Positions 46,993 to 59,051 of a DNA stretch of 64,000 nucleotides are shown in pieces. The position numbers and the translations under genes were made by a program. The stretch's first letter is position 1; each line of letters starts with the position of its first letter. The stretch is taken from assembly GCF_018323885.1 (NCBI RefSeq), contig NZ_AP024585.1:3224001-3288000 (forward strand), read 5' to 3'. The DNA comes from Citrobacter amalonaticus. GTDB lineage: Bacteria; Pseudomonadota; Gammaproteobacteria; Enterobacterales; Enterobacteriaceae. Below the pieces are notes generated by a model, which saw only the letters and a program-made list of their open reading frames with translations, was not told the DNA's origin and ran no database searches.

Positions 46993-48231
46993 TTACTCAA
47001 GTGTCTCAGAGGGTGATTTCGTCCCGGCTGGCAGCAAGCCATCGGCGCGGAACATTGATTTAATCCCTCTGATCGCCTGACGAATGCGATCGCGGTTCTC
47101 AATCAGCGCGAAGCGGACATGGGTATCGCCGTAATCACCAAAACCAATGCCTGGCGATACACATACTTTGGCGTCGTTCAGTAGTTTCTTCGCGAAGTCC
47201 AGCGACCCCATGCCGGCATACTGTTCCGGGATCTTCGCCCATACGTACATCGAAGCCTTCGGCATTTCGACCATCCATCCGGCCTCATGCAGGCCTTTCA
47301 CCAGCACGTCACGGCGACGCTTATACTGCTCGGCGATATCCCGTACGCACTGCTGATCGCCTTCCAGCGCCGCAATCGCCGCAACCTGCAACGGGGTAAA
47401 CGTCCCGTAATCGTGATAGCTCTTAATCCGCGCCAGCGCGTTGACCAGCGTTTTGTTACCGACCATAAAGCCAATACGCCAGCCGGCCATGTTGTAGCTT
47501 TTCGACAGGGTGAAAAATTCCACCGCCACGTCGCGAGCGCCAGGCACCTGCATGATGGACGGCGCTTTCCAGCCGTCGTAAACGATGTCGGCATAAGCCA
47601 GATCGTGCACCACCAGCACATCGTAACGCTTCGCCAGCGCGACCACTTTCTCAAAAAATTCTAACTCAACGCACTGTGCCGTCGGGTTAGACGGGAAGCC
47701 GAGGATCATCATCTTCGGCTTTGGATAACTTTCGCGAATCGCACGTTCCAGCTCGTTGAAGAAATCGATACCTTCCACCAGCGGAACAGAACGGACCTGC
47801 GCGCCGGCGATCACCGCACCGTAAATATGAATGGGATAACTGGGGTTCGGCACCAGCACCGTATCACCGTGATCGAGCGTGGCCAGCATCAGATGCGCCA
47901 GCCCCTCTTTTGAGCCGATGGTGACAATCGCTTCGGATTCCGGGTCGATATCGACATCATAACGTTCCTGATACCACCGGGAGATGGCCCGACGCAGACG
48001 CGGAATACCGCGAGAAGTTGAATAACCGTGCGTATCCGGGCGCTGCGCCACGGTACACAGTTTTTCGACGATATGAGGCGGCGTCGCGCCGTCCGGGTTC
48101 CCCATGCTGAAGTCGATAATATCTTCGCCGCGCCGACGCGCAGCCATCTTCAGTTCAGCGGTGATGTTAAAAACGTAAGGGGGAAGACGATCAATACGCG
48201 TAAAGCGACGTTCAGGGCGAGAGTCAGCCAT
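46993..48231 (-). CDS. alaC: Glutamate-pyruvate aminotransferase AlaC
   Basis: AlaC is the main alanine-forming transaminase together with AlaA, using PLP. The 412-aa class I aminotransferase has the PLP-lysine region [15 protein letters not shown] (about 239-253), GNPDGATPP near the start, and [13 protein letters not shown]. It is divergent from ypdA. Confidence 0.96.
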   Translation of the reverse strand: MADSRPERRFTRIDRLPPYVFNITAELKMAARRRGEDIIDFSMGNPDGATPPHIVEKLCTVAQRPDTHGYSTSRGIPRLRRAISRWYQERYDVDIDPESEAIVTIGSKEGLAHLMLATLDHGDTVLVPNPSYPIHIYGAVIAGAQVRSVPLVEGIDFFNELERAIRESYPKPKMMILGFPSNPTAQCVELEFFEKVVALAKRYDVLVVHDLAYADIVYDGWKAPSIMQVPGARDVAVEFFTLSKSYNMAGWRIGFMVGNKTLVNALARIKSYHDYGTFTPLQVAAIAALEGDQQCVRDIAEQYKRRRDVLVKGLHEAGWMVEMPKASMYVWAKIPEQYAGMGSLDFAKKLLNDAKVCVSPGIGFGDYGDTHVRFALIENRDRIRQAIRGIKSMFRADGLLPAGTKSPSETLE

Positions 48232-48619
48232 AATTTCCTCAGATTCACGTTAGCGCCCGGACCGTCCGAGCGACGCTGCCACGATGGTGGCACGTTTAGA
48301 AAATAGCCTGATTAAAATCCTTCTGTCGAGAGGGAAAGGAAAATATTTTTTCGTTCACCAAAAGAGGAATAACAATTTTAAAAGGGGAAATAACAGGTTT
48401 TCGACACCACTCAATATTACCTTCTAATAACATTTTGTTGCCATGATGATAACTATGAAAGCAGGCATTTTATGAGATGTATTGTAAATACACCAATCAA
48501 CCATCAATCCCCTTTTAAAACCATGGTTTTTCCTCATTAGCCGCAAGATCTCAGCAGGCTGGTCATCCCCTCTGAGGTTACCTATCATAGGGCTTTAATC
48601 CTTTGGCAAGAGTCCCCCC
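48232..48619. other. alaC-ypdA divergent promoter region
   Basis: The 388-base gap carries the promoters of both genes. It is AT-rich around 48340-48530. No gene, RNA or clear operator was recognised. Confidence 0.5.
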
Positions 48620-50317
48620 GTGCACGAAATATTTACCATGCTGCTGGCCGTGTTTGACCGCGCAGCGCTGATGCTATTTTGCCTGTTCTTTCTCATCCGC
48701 ATCCGCCTGTTTCGCGAGCTGCTGCATAAATCTGCCCATACGCCAAAGGAATTGCTTGCTGTCACCGCGATTTTTTCGATGTTCGCGTTGTTCAGTACCT
48801 GGTCTGGTGTACCGGTAGAAGGATCGCTGGTGAACGTGCGGATCATTGCCGTAATGTCCGGCGGCATCCTGTTTGGTCCGTGGGTCGGCATTATTACGGG
48901 GGTGATCGCAGGAACGCACCGTTACCTGATCGACATTGGCGGCGTGACGGCAATCCCCTGCTTTATTACCAGCATTCTGGCGGGCTGCCTCGCGGGCTGG
49001 ATTAACCGCAGGATCCCCAAAGCCCAACACTGGCGCGCCGGGATTTTAGGCGGCATGCTTTGCGAAACGCTGACGATGATCCTGGTGGTCCTCTGGGCGC
49101 CAACCACTGAACTGGGGCTGGATATTGTCTCGAAAATCGGTATTCCGATGATCCTCGGTAGCGTCTGTATCGGGTTTATCGTGCTGCTGGTTCAGAGCGT
49201 TGAGGGGGAAAAAGAAGCGAGCGCCGCGCGGCAAGCCAAGCTGGCGCTGGATATCGCCAATAAAACCCTGCCCCTGTTTCGCAAGGTCAACAGCGAATCG
49301 CTGCGCCAGATCTGCGACATCATTCGTCACGATATCCACGCCGATGCGGTCGCCATTACCAATACCCAGCATGTGCTGGCCTACGTCGGCGTCGGGGAAG
49401 CAAATTACCGCAACCACGATGACTTCGTCAGTCCGACCACTCAGCAGGCGATCAATCACGGTGAAATCATCATTAAAAACAATGATGAAGCGCACCGCAC
49501 CCCGGAGATCCACTCCATGCTGGTCATTCCATTATGGGAAAAAGGTGTGGTGACCGGTACGCTAAAAATTTACTACTGTCACGCCCATCAAATCACCTCA
49601 TCATTGCAGGAGATGGCGGTGGGTCTGTCGCAAATTATCTCAACCCAGCTCGAAGTCTCCCGCACCGAGCAATTGCGGGAAATGGCAAATAAGGCAGAGC
49701 TACGTGCGCTGCAAAGCAAAATTAATCCTCATTTCCTGTTTAACGCCCTGAACGCGATTTCGTCATCGATTCGACTTAATCCGGACACTGCCCGTCAGCT
49801 CATTTTTAATTTGTCGCGTTATCTGCGCTATAACATTGAGTTAAAGGACGACGAACAGATCGACATCAAAAAAGAGCTGTATCAAATCAAGGATTACATT
49901 GCCATTGAACAGGCCCGTTTTGGCGACAAGCTGACCGTGATTTATGATATTGATGAAGAGGTCAACTGCTCCATTCCCAGCCTGTTGATACAACCGTTAG
50001 TGGAGAACGCCATCGTCCACGGCATTCAGCCCTGCAAAGGGAAAGGCGTGGTAACGATTAGCGTCGCCGAGTGCGGCAACCGGGTGCGCATTGCGGTAAG
50101 GGACACCGGCCACGGTATCGATCCGAAAGTGATCGAGCGCGTGGAGTCCAACGAAATGCCGGGCAATAAAATTGGCCTGCTTAATGTCCATCATCGCGTT
50201 AAGCTGCTATTTGGTGAAGGCCTGCATATACGCCGCCTGGAACCAGGCACCGAAATCGCCTTTTATGTCCCCAACCAGCGTTCGGCAACGGCTACGCCCG
50301 CCACGTTATTGCTTTAA
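48620..50317 (+). CDS. ypdA: Pyruvate-sensing LytS-type histidine kinase YpdA (PyrS)
   Basis: YpdA with YpdB forms the pyruvate-responsive two-component system of E. coli that controls yhjX. The 565-aa protein has a 5TM-LYT sensor domain over residues 1-195, a GAF domain around 220-340, and a HisKA_7TM/LytS kinase core with [18 protein letters not shown] (phosphorylated His371) and the ATP-binding [12 protein letters not shown] and [12 protein letters not shown] motifs. Translation starts at GTG. ypdB follows 14 bases later. Confidence 0.95.
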   Translation: MHEIFTMLLAVFDRAALMLFCLFFLIRIRLFRELLHKSAHTPKELLAVTAIFSMFALFSTWSGVPVEGSLVNVRIIAVMSGGILFGPWVGIITGVIAGTHRYLIDIGGVTAIPCFITSILAGCLAGWINRRIPKAQHWRAGILGGMLCETLTMILVVLWAPTTELGLDIVSKIGIPMILGSVCIGFIVLLVQSVEGEKEASAARQAKLALDIANKTLPLFRKVNSESLRQICDIIRHDIHADAVAITNTQHVLAYVGVGEANYRNHDDFVSPTTQQAINHGEIIIKNNDEAHRTPEIHSMLVIPLWEKGVVTGTLKIYYCHAHQITSSLQEMAVGLSQIISTQLEVSRTEQLREMANKAELRALQSKINPHFLFNALNAISSSIRLNPDTARQLIFNLSRYLRYNIELKDDEQIDIKKELYQIKDYIAIEQARFGDKLTVIYDIDEEVNCSIPSLLIQPLVENAIVHGIQPCKGKGVVTISVAECGNRVRIAVRDTGHGIDPKVIERVESNEMPGNKIGLLNVHHRVKLLFGEGLHIRRLEPGTEIAFYVPNQRSATATPATLLL

Positions 50318-50331
50318 GCCGGAGTAACACT

Positions 50332-51066
50332 GTGAAAGTCATCATCGTTGAAGATGAATTCCTCGCCCAACAGGAACTCAGTTGGCTGATTAAAGAACAT
50401 AGCCAGATGGAGATTGTCGGGACGTTTGACGACGGTCTGGATGTGCTGAAGTTTTTGCAGCATCAGCGCGTTGACGCCATTTTTCTCGATATCAATATTC
50501 CGTCTCTGGACGGCGTTCTGCTGGCGCAAAATATCAGCCAGTTCGCCCATAAGCCGTTTATTGTGTTTATTACCGCGTGGAAAGAACATGCGGTTGAAGC
50601 GTTCGAACTGGAAGCGTTTGACTATATTCTCAAGCCGTATCAGGAATCGCGAATTGTCGGAATGCTGCAAAAACTAGAGGCGGCCTGGCAGCAGCAACAG
50701 TCTGGCGCTGCTGGGGTTGGGCCCGTGGCGCGTGAAAATGACACCATCAATCTAATTAAAGATGAGCGGATCATCGTTACCCCGATCAACGATATCTATT
50801 ATGCCGAAGCGCATGAGAAAATGACGTTTGTTTATACGCGGCGGGAATCGTACGTGATGCCCATCAACATCACCGAGTTCTGCAACAAACTGCCGCCTTC
50901 GCATTTTTTCCGCTGTCACCGCTCGTTCTGCGTCAACCTGAACAAGATTCGCGAGATCGAGCCGTGGTTCAACAATACCTATATTCTGCGGCTCAAGGAT
51001 CTGGAATTTGAAATTCCCGTAAGCCGCAGTAAGGTGAAAGAATTCCGCCAGTTAATGCATCTGTAG
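50332..51066 (+). CDS. ypdB: LytTR response regulator YpdB (PyrR)
   Basis: YpdB is the DNA-binding partner of YpdA. An N-terminal receiver domain has the acidic pair VEDE (7-9) and the phosphorylated Asp53 in IFLDIN, with the T/K residues in ITAWKEH and LKPYQ. The C-terminal LytTR domain shows VYTRRESYVMPINITEF and FRCHRSFCVNLNKI. It is 244 aa, as in E. coli. The ypdC and frw PTS genes that follow it in K-12 are missing here. Confidence 0.95.
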   Translation: MKVIIVEDEFLAQQELSWLIKEHSQMEIVGTFDDGLDVLKFLQHQRVDAIFLDINIPSLDGVLLAQNISQFAHKPFIVFITAWKEHAVEAFELEAFDYILKPYQESRIVGMLQKLEAAWQQQQSGAAGVGPVARENDTINLIKDERIIVTPINDIYYAEAHEKMTFVYTRRESYVMPINITEFCNKLPPSHFFRCHRSFCVNLNKIREIEPWFNNTYILRLKDLEFEIPVSRSKVKEFRQLMHL

Positions 51067-51104
51067 TCGGCTGAACTGTGCTGTTGCGCGGAAGCACAAA
51101 AAAA

Positions 51105-51587
51105 TCAAACTTTGAGCATTTTAACCGTGGACTCGATATCAATCTCATCTTCCGAGAAGATTAATGTCGTGCCCTGGAAAGTGGTGATCGCCAGTTTTTT
51201 TACCGTGCGCATTTCACCCGGTGTCGCCGTAGTTTTCGGTCGGATGTTGCTCATCAGTAGCCCGACAGAGAGCACTGCATTTTCTTTATCAATCGGCGTG
51301 TCGGCCGGGATCTCTTCACTGAATACCACGAAGGACTTAATCGAGGTGAGCTTAAGACGCTCGCCCGCGATATAGATATATTTGCTGTCCGGCACGACCT
51401 TCACCGCATACGCAGAAAGACCTTTGTTGTTGGTGGTGGGCTCAAAGGTTACCGCCGCATCTTTCTTGAGAAGCTCAGGGTTGGCAACCTTAATCACATG
51501 AAAATAGCGATTATCGCCGTTCTCATCTTTGATAAATCCAAAACCTTTATCTTTAAACCACGTTGTGATTGTTCCGTTCATCGCCAT
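51105..51587 (-). CDS. Cold-shock-domain protein
   Basis: This 160-aa protein has an N-terminal cold-shock domain (about residues 4-68) with the RNA-binding motifs KGFGFI and DNRYFHV and then a second domain of about 90 residues ending IFSEDEIDIESTVKMLKV. Two-domain proteins of this type are found in enterics but have no assigned role; RNA or single-stranded DNA binding is expected from the first domain. ATG at 51587 and 51581 are both possible starts. It is divergent from the pseudouridine synthase gene. Confidence 0.75.
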   Translation of the reverse strand: MAMNGTITTWFKDKGFGFIKDENGDNRYFHVIKVANPELLKKDAAVTFEPTTNNKGLSAYAVKVVPDSKYIYIAGERLKLTSIKSFVVFSEEIPADTPIDKENAVLSVGLLMSNIRPKTTATPGEMRTVKKLAITTFQGTTLIFSEDEIDIESTVKMLKV

Positions 51588-51776
51588 TACCGTCTGGTTA
51601 ATCCACTCAATTTTTTGCAGCGCGCAGTGTAAAGCACATTGCCTGCGCAGGCCACGTCTTTGGCTTAAGTCTGGATGATTAATTTTAGCGACGCGAGAGA
51701 AAGTAAAGCCGCCGTCATTCGCCGGTCGGCTGAAAATGGGTTATCATCCGCACCCACTTTCCCGTCGGGCAGCCTG

Positions 51777-52475
51777 ATGTCTACGATTATTGATACCTTT
51801 ATTGCCCCACCGTGCAACGACGAGATAGAGACGCTCTATCAGGACGATCACCTGCTGTTGATCAATAAACCCAGCGGGCTGCTCAGTCTTTCAGGGAAAA
51901 ATCCACAAAATCTCGATTCGGTACACTATCGGCTGGTTCAGCAATATCCTGGCTGCACGCTGGTCCACCGTCTGGATTTCGGCACGTCCGGACTGATGGT
52001 CGTGGCGCGTAATAAGGCCGTCAATGCCGCCCTCTGCCACCAGTTCAGCCAGCGCACCGTCAGTAAAGTCTACAGCGCATTGCTCTGCGGACATCTGAAC
52101 GCTGACGAAGGAGTGATTGATGCGCCGATAGCCAACGATCCGGCACGGTTCCCGCTGATGTCAATTAGCCCGGTCAATGGCAAACCCGCGCGGTCACGTT
52201 ATCAGGTCGTCGCACGAATTAACCAACCGCAGGACGACGGAACTATACTGCCGTTGACGCGGGTCCAGCTCACGCCGGAGACCGGACGTACGCATCAGCT
52301 ACGTATTCACTGCCAGCTGTTGGGGCACCCTATTCTGGGTTGCGACCTGTATGGCGGTCGCCTGCTGCCCGGTACAGAACAAACCGCACGGCTGATGCTA
52401 CACGCCAGCGAATTACGCTTTACTCACCCCATTAGCGGGGAGCGCATCAACGTGCATCACGCCGCGCCGTTCTGA
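51777..52475 (+). CDS. RluA-family pseudouridine synthase
   Basis: The protein has 232 residues from ATG 51777; the frame is open further upstream but the extra part does not resemble the family. Core motifs: LYQDDHLLLINKPSGLLSL (near residue 20), the catalytic aspartate in VHRLDFGTSGLMVVA, RYQVVARI and TGRTHQLRIHCQLLGHPILG. It looks like a paralogue of RluA; target RNA is unknown. It ends seven bases before the convergent yaiL-like gene. Confidence 0.85.
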   Translation: MSTIIDTFIAPPCNDEIETLYQDDHLLLINKPSGLLSLSGKNPQNLDSVHYRLVQQYPGCTLVHRLDFGTSGLMVVARNKAVNAALCHQFSQRTVSKVYSALLCGHLNADEGVIDAPIANDPARFPLMSISPVNGKPARSRYQVVARINQPQDDGTILPLTRVQLTPETGRTHQLRIHCQLLGHPILGCDLYGGRLLPGTEQTARLMLHASELRFTHPISGERINVHHAAPF

Positions 52476-52482
52476 ATACGAC

Positions 52483-53022
52483 TTACCACATCAGATCATC
52501 AGGCACTTTAAAATCAGCATACGGATCGTCTTCATCCTGCTCTTCCTGACTCAACGCGCTGTGCAATACGATGCTGGTTGCGTCACGCTGCGCAATTTTA
52601 TCGGCGACGCTGGCCGGGATAATCGCGTATTCGCTCTCGGCGCTGTTATCGGTAGACAAACGCGCAATCGCCAGACGTCCGTTAATCAACTGCGTCTGGG
52701 TCAGTTTATCGACGTAGATTTTCTTGATGAGATTGTTATCGGTGAAGTTAAAGCCAATGTCGCCTTTTGCGACAGTGATACGATTCATTTCAATCAGTTG
52801 CTTTACCTGGGCTTTAAATTCTTTCGCCAGCGTCGCCTGCTTTTGCTGCTCACTGAGCAGCTTGTCACGCTCAAGCTGTGCCTTTTTATTCTCTTCAACT
52901 GCCTCTCTTGCCTCACGAGCCTGCACGCGTGATTTTTTAGCCGTTCTCTGGACTTTCGCCATTTTTTTGCTGGTTACTAAACCCGCTTTTAGCATCTGCT
53001 CTTGTAAGGTAAGTTTCGTCAT
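52483..53022 (-). CDS. yaiL: YaiL-like DUF2058 protein
   Basis: This is a 179-aa basic, coiled-coil-rich protein, similar over its whole length to E. coli YaiL: QMLKAGLVTSKKMAKVQRTA at the start, a long helix with REAREAVEENKKAQLERD, and the ending DDPYADFKVPDDLMW. YaiL associates with ribosomes in some reports; its role is unclear. In K-12 yaiL lies far from glk, so this copy is either moved or an additional paralogue. Confidence 0.8.
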   Translation of the reverse strand: MTKLTLQEQMLKAGLVTSKKMAKVQRTAKKSRVQAREAREAVEENKKAQLERDKLLSEQQKQATLAKEFKAQVKQLIEMNRITVAKGDIGFNFTDNNLIKKIYVDKLTQTQLINGRLAIARLSTDNSAESEYAIIPASVADKIAQRDATSIVLHSALSQEEQDEDDPYADFKVPDDLMW

Positions 53023-53184
53023 CTTTACTTATAAACCTGTGGAATGATGTCTGAGATTATACCTGCAATTTTTGCGACGATACCAGTTGGTGGACGTGGT
53101 TTACGGGTCTCGTTATGCTCGGACAGGGTTACGGATGCCGCCTGGTCATAAACTGTGAACCCGTGCGACGCAGAGAGCAGAGAC

Positions 53185-53213
53185 CAAAAAACCGCGTGGG
53201 ACACGCGGTTTTC
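53185..53213 (-). terminator. Terminator of glk
   Basis: A perfect ten-base stem AAACCGCGTG / CACGCGGTTT around GGA (53189-53211) lies 17 bases beyond the glk stop and is followed on the minus strand by TTTGGTC. Confidence 0.85.
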
Positions 53214-53227
53214 CTGTGGAACGAGAC

Positions 53228-54193
53228 TTACAGAATCTGGCCTAACGTCTGGCGCAAATGCGCGCCGGAACCGAGCAGACCGGGGTTATCGTGAACAATC
53301 AGATACACCGGAATATCCTGAACGTAGGCCTTAAAGCGACCTTTATCTTCAAAACCGCCACGGAACCCCGAGGCTTTGAAGAACTCCAGGAAGCGCGGCA
53401 CGATACCACCGGCAATGTAGACGCCGCCAAAGGTGCCCAGCGTTAACGCCAGATCGCCGCCAAAGCGCCCCATAATCACACAGAACAGCGACAGCGCGCG
53501 ACGACAGTCCGTGCAGCTGTCGGCCAGCGCACGTTCGGTAATATCCTTTGGCTGCAGATTTTCTGGCAGACGTCCGTCAGATTTGACGATTGCACGATAC
53601 AAATTCACCAGACCAGGACCAGAAAGCACGCGTTCTGCAGAGACGTGACCAATCTCAGCGCGCAGGACCTCCAGGATGATCGCCTCTTCTTCGCTGTTCG
53701 GCGCGAAGTCGACATGACCACCCTCGCCCGGCAGACTAACCCAGCGTTTATCAACATGAACCAGATGCGATACCCCCAGACCGGTGCCCGCGCCATACAC
53801 TGCGATAGGTTTACCTTCAACCGGTTCCGCGCCGCCAAACTGGATCAAATGCTCTTTTTTCAGCATCGGGATCGCCATCGACACCGCAGTGAAATCATTA
53901 ATGATTTCCAGATGACTGAAACCGAGATTTTTTTTCATCTCCGCAATAGAAAACGCCCAGGTATGGTTGGTCATAGCCACCCAGTCACCCGTAATCGGAC
54001 AGGCGATCGCGATACAGCCCGCGTCCACTTTCACCTTGTGCTCATCGAGGTAAACACGCACGACAGCTTCCAGACTGGGATAGTCCAGACCGGAATAGGT
54101 TTTAGCCTGCGAGATGTCACCACTGTCGATATCACACAGAGCAAGACGAGCGTTGGTGCCGCCGACATCACCTACTAAAGCATACTTTGTCAT
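53228..54193 (-). CDS. glk: Glucokinase
   Basis: Glk phosphorylates free glucose inside the cell with ATP. The 321-aa protein is of the bacterial glucokinase family: the phosphate-binding motif [14 protein letters not shown] at the N-terminus, [11 protein letters not shown], the second phosphate motif [14 protein letters not shown] (about 133-146) and [17 protein letters not shown]. It is divergent from yfeO, with a Cra-like site in the shared region. Confidence 0.97.
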   Translation of the reverse strand: MTKYALVGDVGGTNARLALCDIDSGDISQAKTYSGLDYPSLEAVVRVYLDEHKVKVDAGCIAIACPITGDWVAMTNHTWAFSIAEMKKNLGFSHLEIINDFTAVSMAIPMLKKEHLIQFGGAEPVEGKPIAVYGAGTGLGVSHLVHVDKRWVSLPGEGGHVDFAPNSEEEAIILEVLRAEIGHVSAERVLSGPGLVNLYRAIVKSDGRLPENLQPKDITERALADSCTDCRRALSLFCVIMGRFGGDLALTLGTFGGVYIAGGIVPRFLEFFKASGFRGGFEDKGRFKAYVQDIPVYLIVHDNPGLLGSGAHLRQTLGQIL

Positions 54194-54313
54194 TCTTCTA
54201 CTGCTCCGCTAAAGTCAAAATAAGTCTTTGCCACACTGTAAATATACGGGGGCATAACAACAATCTCAGAAAAGCGAGTCCCCTGAAAATATCGATCCAG
54301 GTCACACAATAAC

Positions 54314-54327
54314 TTTATCGTTTCAGC
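54314..54327 (-). promoter_or_regulatory. Cra-like site upstream of glk
   Basis: On the minus strand the sequence GCTGAAACGATAAA resembles the Cra (FruR) consensus GCTGAAnCGnTTCA, with differences at the 3' end. E. coli glk is weakly repressed by Cra, so the site is plausible; it lies 120 bases upstream of the glk start. Confidence 0.4.
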
Positions 54328-54397
54328 ACCATTTGCAGCGATGCCATCTGGCTGACGCGGCAAACTGAACGTAAGACACGGTATTAAGGAAAAAAAC

Positions 54398-55633
54398 ATG
54401 CTCCATCCGCGAGCCAGAACCATGTTGTTATTGTCGATCCCCGCGCTGATTCTGGGGGTTGCATCCAGTTTAGTCCTGATTGTGGTCATGAAGTTTGCTT
54501 CCATCTTACAGAGCATACTCTGGCAACGTCTGCCGGGAAGTGTGGGGATTGCCGCCGATTCCCCGCTCTGGATCATGCTCACCCTGACGTTAACCGGGGT
54601 TCTGGTGGGGCTGGTGATTCGTTACAGCACCGGGCACGCTGGCCCTGATCCGGCCACCGAACCGCTGATCGGCGCACCCATTTCTCCTGTTGCATTGCCA
54701 GGCCTTATCATCGCACTGGTGCTGGGTCTGGCGGGTGGCGTCAGCCTTGGTCCCGAACATCCGATTATGGCCGTTAACATCGCGCTAGCCGTTGCGCTGG
54801 GGCGTCGGTTTTTCCCACGGATTGGCGCCCTCGACTGGACCATTCTGGCCTCGGCCGGCACCATCGGCGCCCTGTTTGGCACGCCGGTCGCCGCCGCGCT
54901 GATTTTCTCGCAAACCCTGAGTGGCTCTAACGATACCCCTTTGTGGGATCGCCTCTTTGCGCCGTTAATGGCGGCGGCGGCAGGTTCATTGACCACCAGC
55001 CTGTTTTTTCACCCGCATTTCTCGCTCCCGATCGCCCATTACACCCAGATGCGCATCGTGGACATTTTCTCCGGAGCCGTGGTGGCGGCGATTGCTATTG
55101 CCGCGGGGATGGTGGCGGTCTGGTGCTTACCCCGGCTGCACGCTTTACTGCATCGCCTGAAGAATCCGGTGCTGATCCTCGGCGTTGGAGGTTTCCTGTT
55201 AGGGTTACTCGGCGTGATGGGTGGACCACTGACGCTGTTTAAAGGTCTGGATGAAATGCAGCAAATGGCGTTCAGTCAGACGCTCGGCACCACAGATTTT
55301 TTTATGCTCGCGGTGATAAAACTCGCTGCGCTGGTCATTGCTGCGGCCAGTGGTTTTCGCGGCGGGCGGATCTTCCCGGCCGTGTTTATCGGCGTGGCAT
55401 TAGGTTTGATGCTGCACGCCCACGTTGAAGCCGTTCCGGCCGCGATTACCGTCTCCTGCGCTATTCTTGGCCTGGTGCTGGTCGTCACCCGTGACGGCTG
55501 GCTTAGCCTGTTTATGGCTGCTGTGGTGGTACCGGATACCACCCTGCTGCCGCTGCTGTGTATTGTGATGCTTCCGGCCTGGCTGTTGCTGGCGGGCAAA
55601 CCCATGATGGTCGCCAACCGGGAGGACAAATAG
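54398..55633 (+). CDS. yfeO: ClC-family ion channel-like protein YfeO
   Basis: YfeO is a membrane protein of the ClC chloride channel/antiporter family, 411 aa here (418 in E. coli) with about ten hydrophobic segments. The selectivity-filter loop equivalent to GREGP reads GPEHP ([12 protein letters not shown]), and the second filter region is [13 protein letters not shown]. The ion is not known. ATG has AAGGA upstream. It is divergent from glk and its stop adjoins the convergent ipdC. Confidence 0.92.
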   Translation: MLHPRARTMLLLSIPALILGVASSLVLIVVMKFASILQSILWQRLPGSVGIAADSPLWIMLTLTLTGVLVGLVIRYSTGHAGPDPATEPLIGAPISPVALPGLIIALVLGLAGGVSLGPEHPIMAVNIALAVALGRRFFPRIGALDWTILASAGTIGALFGTPVAAALIFSQTLSGSNDTPLWDRLFAPLMAAAAGSLTTSLFFHPHFSLPIAHYTQMRIVDIFSGAVVAAIAIAAGMVAVWCLPRLHALLHRLKNPVLILGVGGFLLGLLGVMGGPLTLFKGLDEMQQMAFSQTLGTTDFFMLAVIKLAALVIAAASGFRGGRIFPAVFIGVALGLMLHAHVEAVPAAITVSCAILGLVLVVTRDGWLSLFMAAVVVPDTTLLPLLCIVMLPAWLLLAGKPMMVANREDK

Positions 55634-57406
<1,773 letters not shown>

Positions 57407-57420
57407 TCATTGAAAAATCA

Positions 57421-57442
57421 CCAGTGTAAACGTATACACTGG
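57421..57442. promoter_or_regulatory. GalR/LacI-like palindromic operator between ipdC and the reductase gene
   Basis: A 22-base site has perfect eight-base arms CCAGTGTA and TACACTGG around AACGTA. The inner 16 bases, GTGTAAACGTATACAC, agree with the GalR/GalS operator consensus (GTGnAAnCGnTTnCAC) in all but one position. It ends 28 bases before the reductase start codon, a fitting place for an operator. Confidence 0.55.
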
Positions 57443-57470
57443 GGAGCTGAATTCACTGCGAGGGAAGACA

Positions 57471-58481
57471 ATGGTTTACCAGCCTGATGAAAATCGCTAT
57501 CAGAGAATGGCATTTCGCCGCTGCGGTCAGAGCGGCCTGAAGCTACCCGCCATCTCGCTTGGCCTGTGGCATAACTTCGGCGATACCACCCTGATGGAAA
57601 ACAGCCGGGCACTGCTTCAGCGCGCATTTGATCTGGGGATTACCCACTTCGACCTCGCCAATAACTACGGTCCCCCGCCGGGTTCAGCGGAATGCAACTT
57701 TGGCCGCATCCTGCAGGAAGATTTTTTACCGTGGCGCGATGAGCTCATTATCTCCACCAAAGCGGGATATACCATGTGGGACGGCCCTTACGGCGACTGG
57801 GGATCCCGCAAGTATCTGATTGCCAGTCTTGATCAAAGCCTGAAGCGAATGGGGCTGGAGTACGTAGATATTTTCTACCACCACCGTCCCGATCCTGAAA
57901 CGCCCCTGCGGGAGACAATGCAAGCGCTCGATCACCTCGTACGCCAGGGGAAAGCGCTGTATGTCGGGATATCCAATTACCCGGCCGATCGCGCTCGTGA
58001 AGCTATCGATATCCTCAATGATTTGGGCACGCCATGCCTGATCCATCAGCCTAAATATTCGATGTTTGAACGCGGGGTGGAGGAGGAACTGCTGACGATG
58101 TTGCAGGAAAAAGGGGTGGGCAGCATTGCCTTTTCCCCGCTGGCGGGTGGACAGCTCACCGATCGCTATCTGAACGGGATCCCGGCTGATTCCAGAGCGG
58201 CAAGCGGAAGCCGTTTTCTGAATGCTGATCAGCTTACCGCCGGAAAGCTGGAAACCGTTCGCCAGCTCAATGCAATGGCTGAAAAGCGCGGACAAAAATT
58301 ATCGCAGATGGCGCTTGCATGGGTACTGCGCGACGATAACATCACCTCGGTCCTGATTGGTGCCAGTAAAACCTCGCAGATTGAGGATGCGGTCGGCATG
58401 CTGGCCAATCGTCATTTCACTGACCAGGAATGCGCCGATATCGACAACATTCTGAACAGTAAGCGTGAGCAGCGTTTTTAG
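57471..58481 (+). CDS. YghZ-like aldo/keto reductase
   Basis: This 336-aa NADPH-dependent reductase resembles E. coli YghZ (L-glyceraldehyde-3-phosphate reductase, KCNAB family). The catalytic tetrad regions are visible: ITHFDLANNYGPPPGSAE (Asp and Tyr), ISTKAGYTMW (Lys) and DIFYHHRPD (His), plus VGISNYP and VLIGASKTSQIEDAV for cofactor. YghZ is 346 aa and not identical, so this is a paralogue. It has a good ribosome site and is divergent from ipdC; its substrate in this context is unknown, although an indole or phenyl aldehyde would make sense. Confidence 0.85.
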   Translation: MVYQPDENRYQRMAFRRCGQSGLKLPAISLGLWHNFGDTTLMENSRALLQRAFDLGITHFDLANNYGPPPGSAECNFGRILQEDFLPWRDELIISTKAGYTMWDGPYGDWGSRKYLIASLDQSLKRMGLEYVDIFYHHRPDPETPLRETMQALDHLVRQGKALYVGISNYPADRAREAIDILNDLGTPCLIHQPKYSMFERGVEEELLTMLQEKGVGSIAFSPLAGGQLTDRYLNGIPADSRAASGSRFLNADQLTAGKLETVRQLNAMAEKRGQKLSQMALAWVLRDDNITSVLIGASKTSQIEDAVGMLANRHFTDQECADIDNILNSKREQRF

Positions 58482-58595
58482 CAATTCGTGCTCTCATTCA
58501 TGATTTAAGAGTTAAGGCGATGAAATGGGGCTTTACGGCCCCGTAATATTACGTTAACAGGCCGACTACGGCTTCGATCGTGAAGGAGATAAAGA

Positions 58596-58925
58596 ATGTT
58601 CAGGTCACTGATTCTGGCGGCAGCCCTACTGGCTTTTACACCGCTTGCCGCAAACGCGGGCGAAATCACCCTGTTGCCATCGATAAAATTACAAATTGGC
58701 GATCGCGATAATTACGGTAACTACTGGGACGGCGGACACTGGCGTGACCGTGACTACTGGCATCGCAATTATGAATGGCGTAAAAATCGCTGGTGGCGAC
58801 ATGACAATGGCTATCACCGTGGCTGGGATAAGCGTAATGCTTACGAGCGCGGATACCGGGAAGGCTGGCGCGATCGCGACGACCATCGCGGGCGCGGGAA
58901 AAAAGGCCACGGTCACCATCATTAA
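58596..58925 (+). CDS. ypeC: Periplasmic DUF2502 protein YpeC
   Basis: This is a 109-aa exported protein with a signal peptide ending at PLAANAG and a mature part rich in tryptophan, arginine, aspartate and histidine ([19 protein letters not shown]). It is nearly the same as E. coli YpeC. The histidine/aspartate-rich tail may bind metals, which is inference. ATG is preceded by AAGGAGA. In K-12 mntH follows; here the PTS operon does. Confidence 0.92.
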   Translation: MFRSLILAAALLAFTPLAANAGEITLLPSIKLQIGDRDNYGNYWDGGHWRDRDYWHRNYEWRKNRWWRHDNGYHRGWDKRNAYERGYREGWRDRDDHRGRGKKGHGHHH

Positions 58926-58951
58926 AAAAAGAGCCTTCGGGCTCTTTTTTT
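58924..58951 (+). terminator. Terminator of ypeC
   Basis: The stem AAAAAAGAGCC / GGCTCTTTTTT around TTCG starts in the ypeC stop codon and is followed by T bases. Confidence 0.85.
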
Positions 58952-59051
58952 ATGGTCAAATCCTGCGCTTTTTATCCTGCACCATTTGCCCTTGAGCAAA
59001 AATATCCTGAACGTATCTTATCCTCATGAGAATTCACGTCAGGATTAACTT

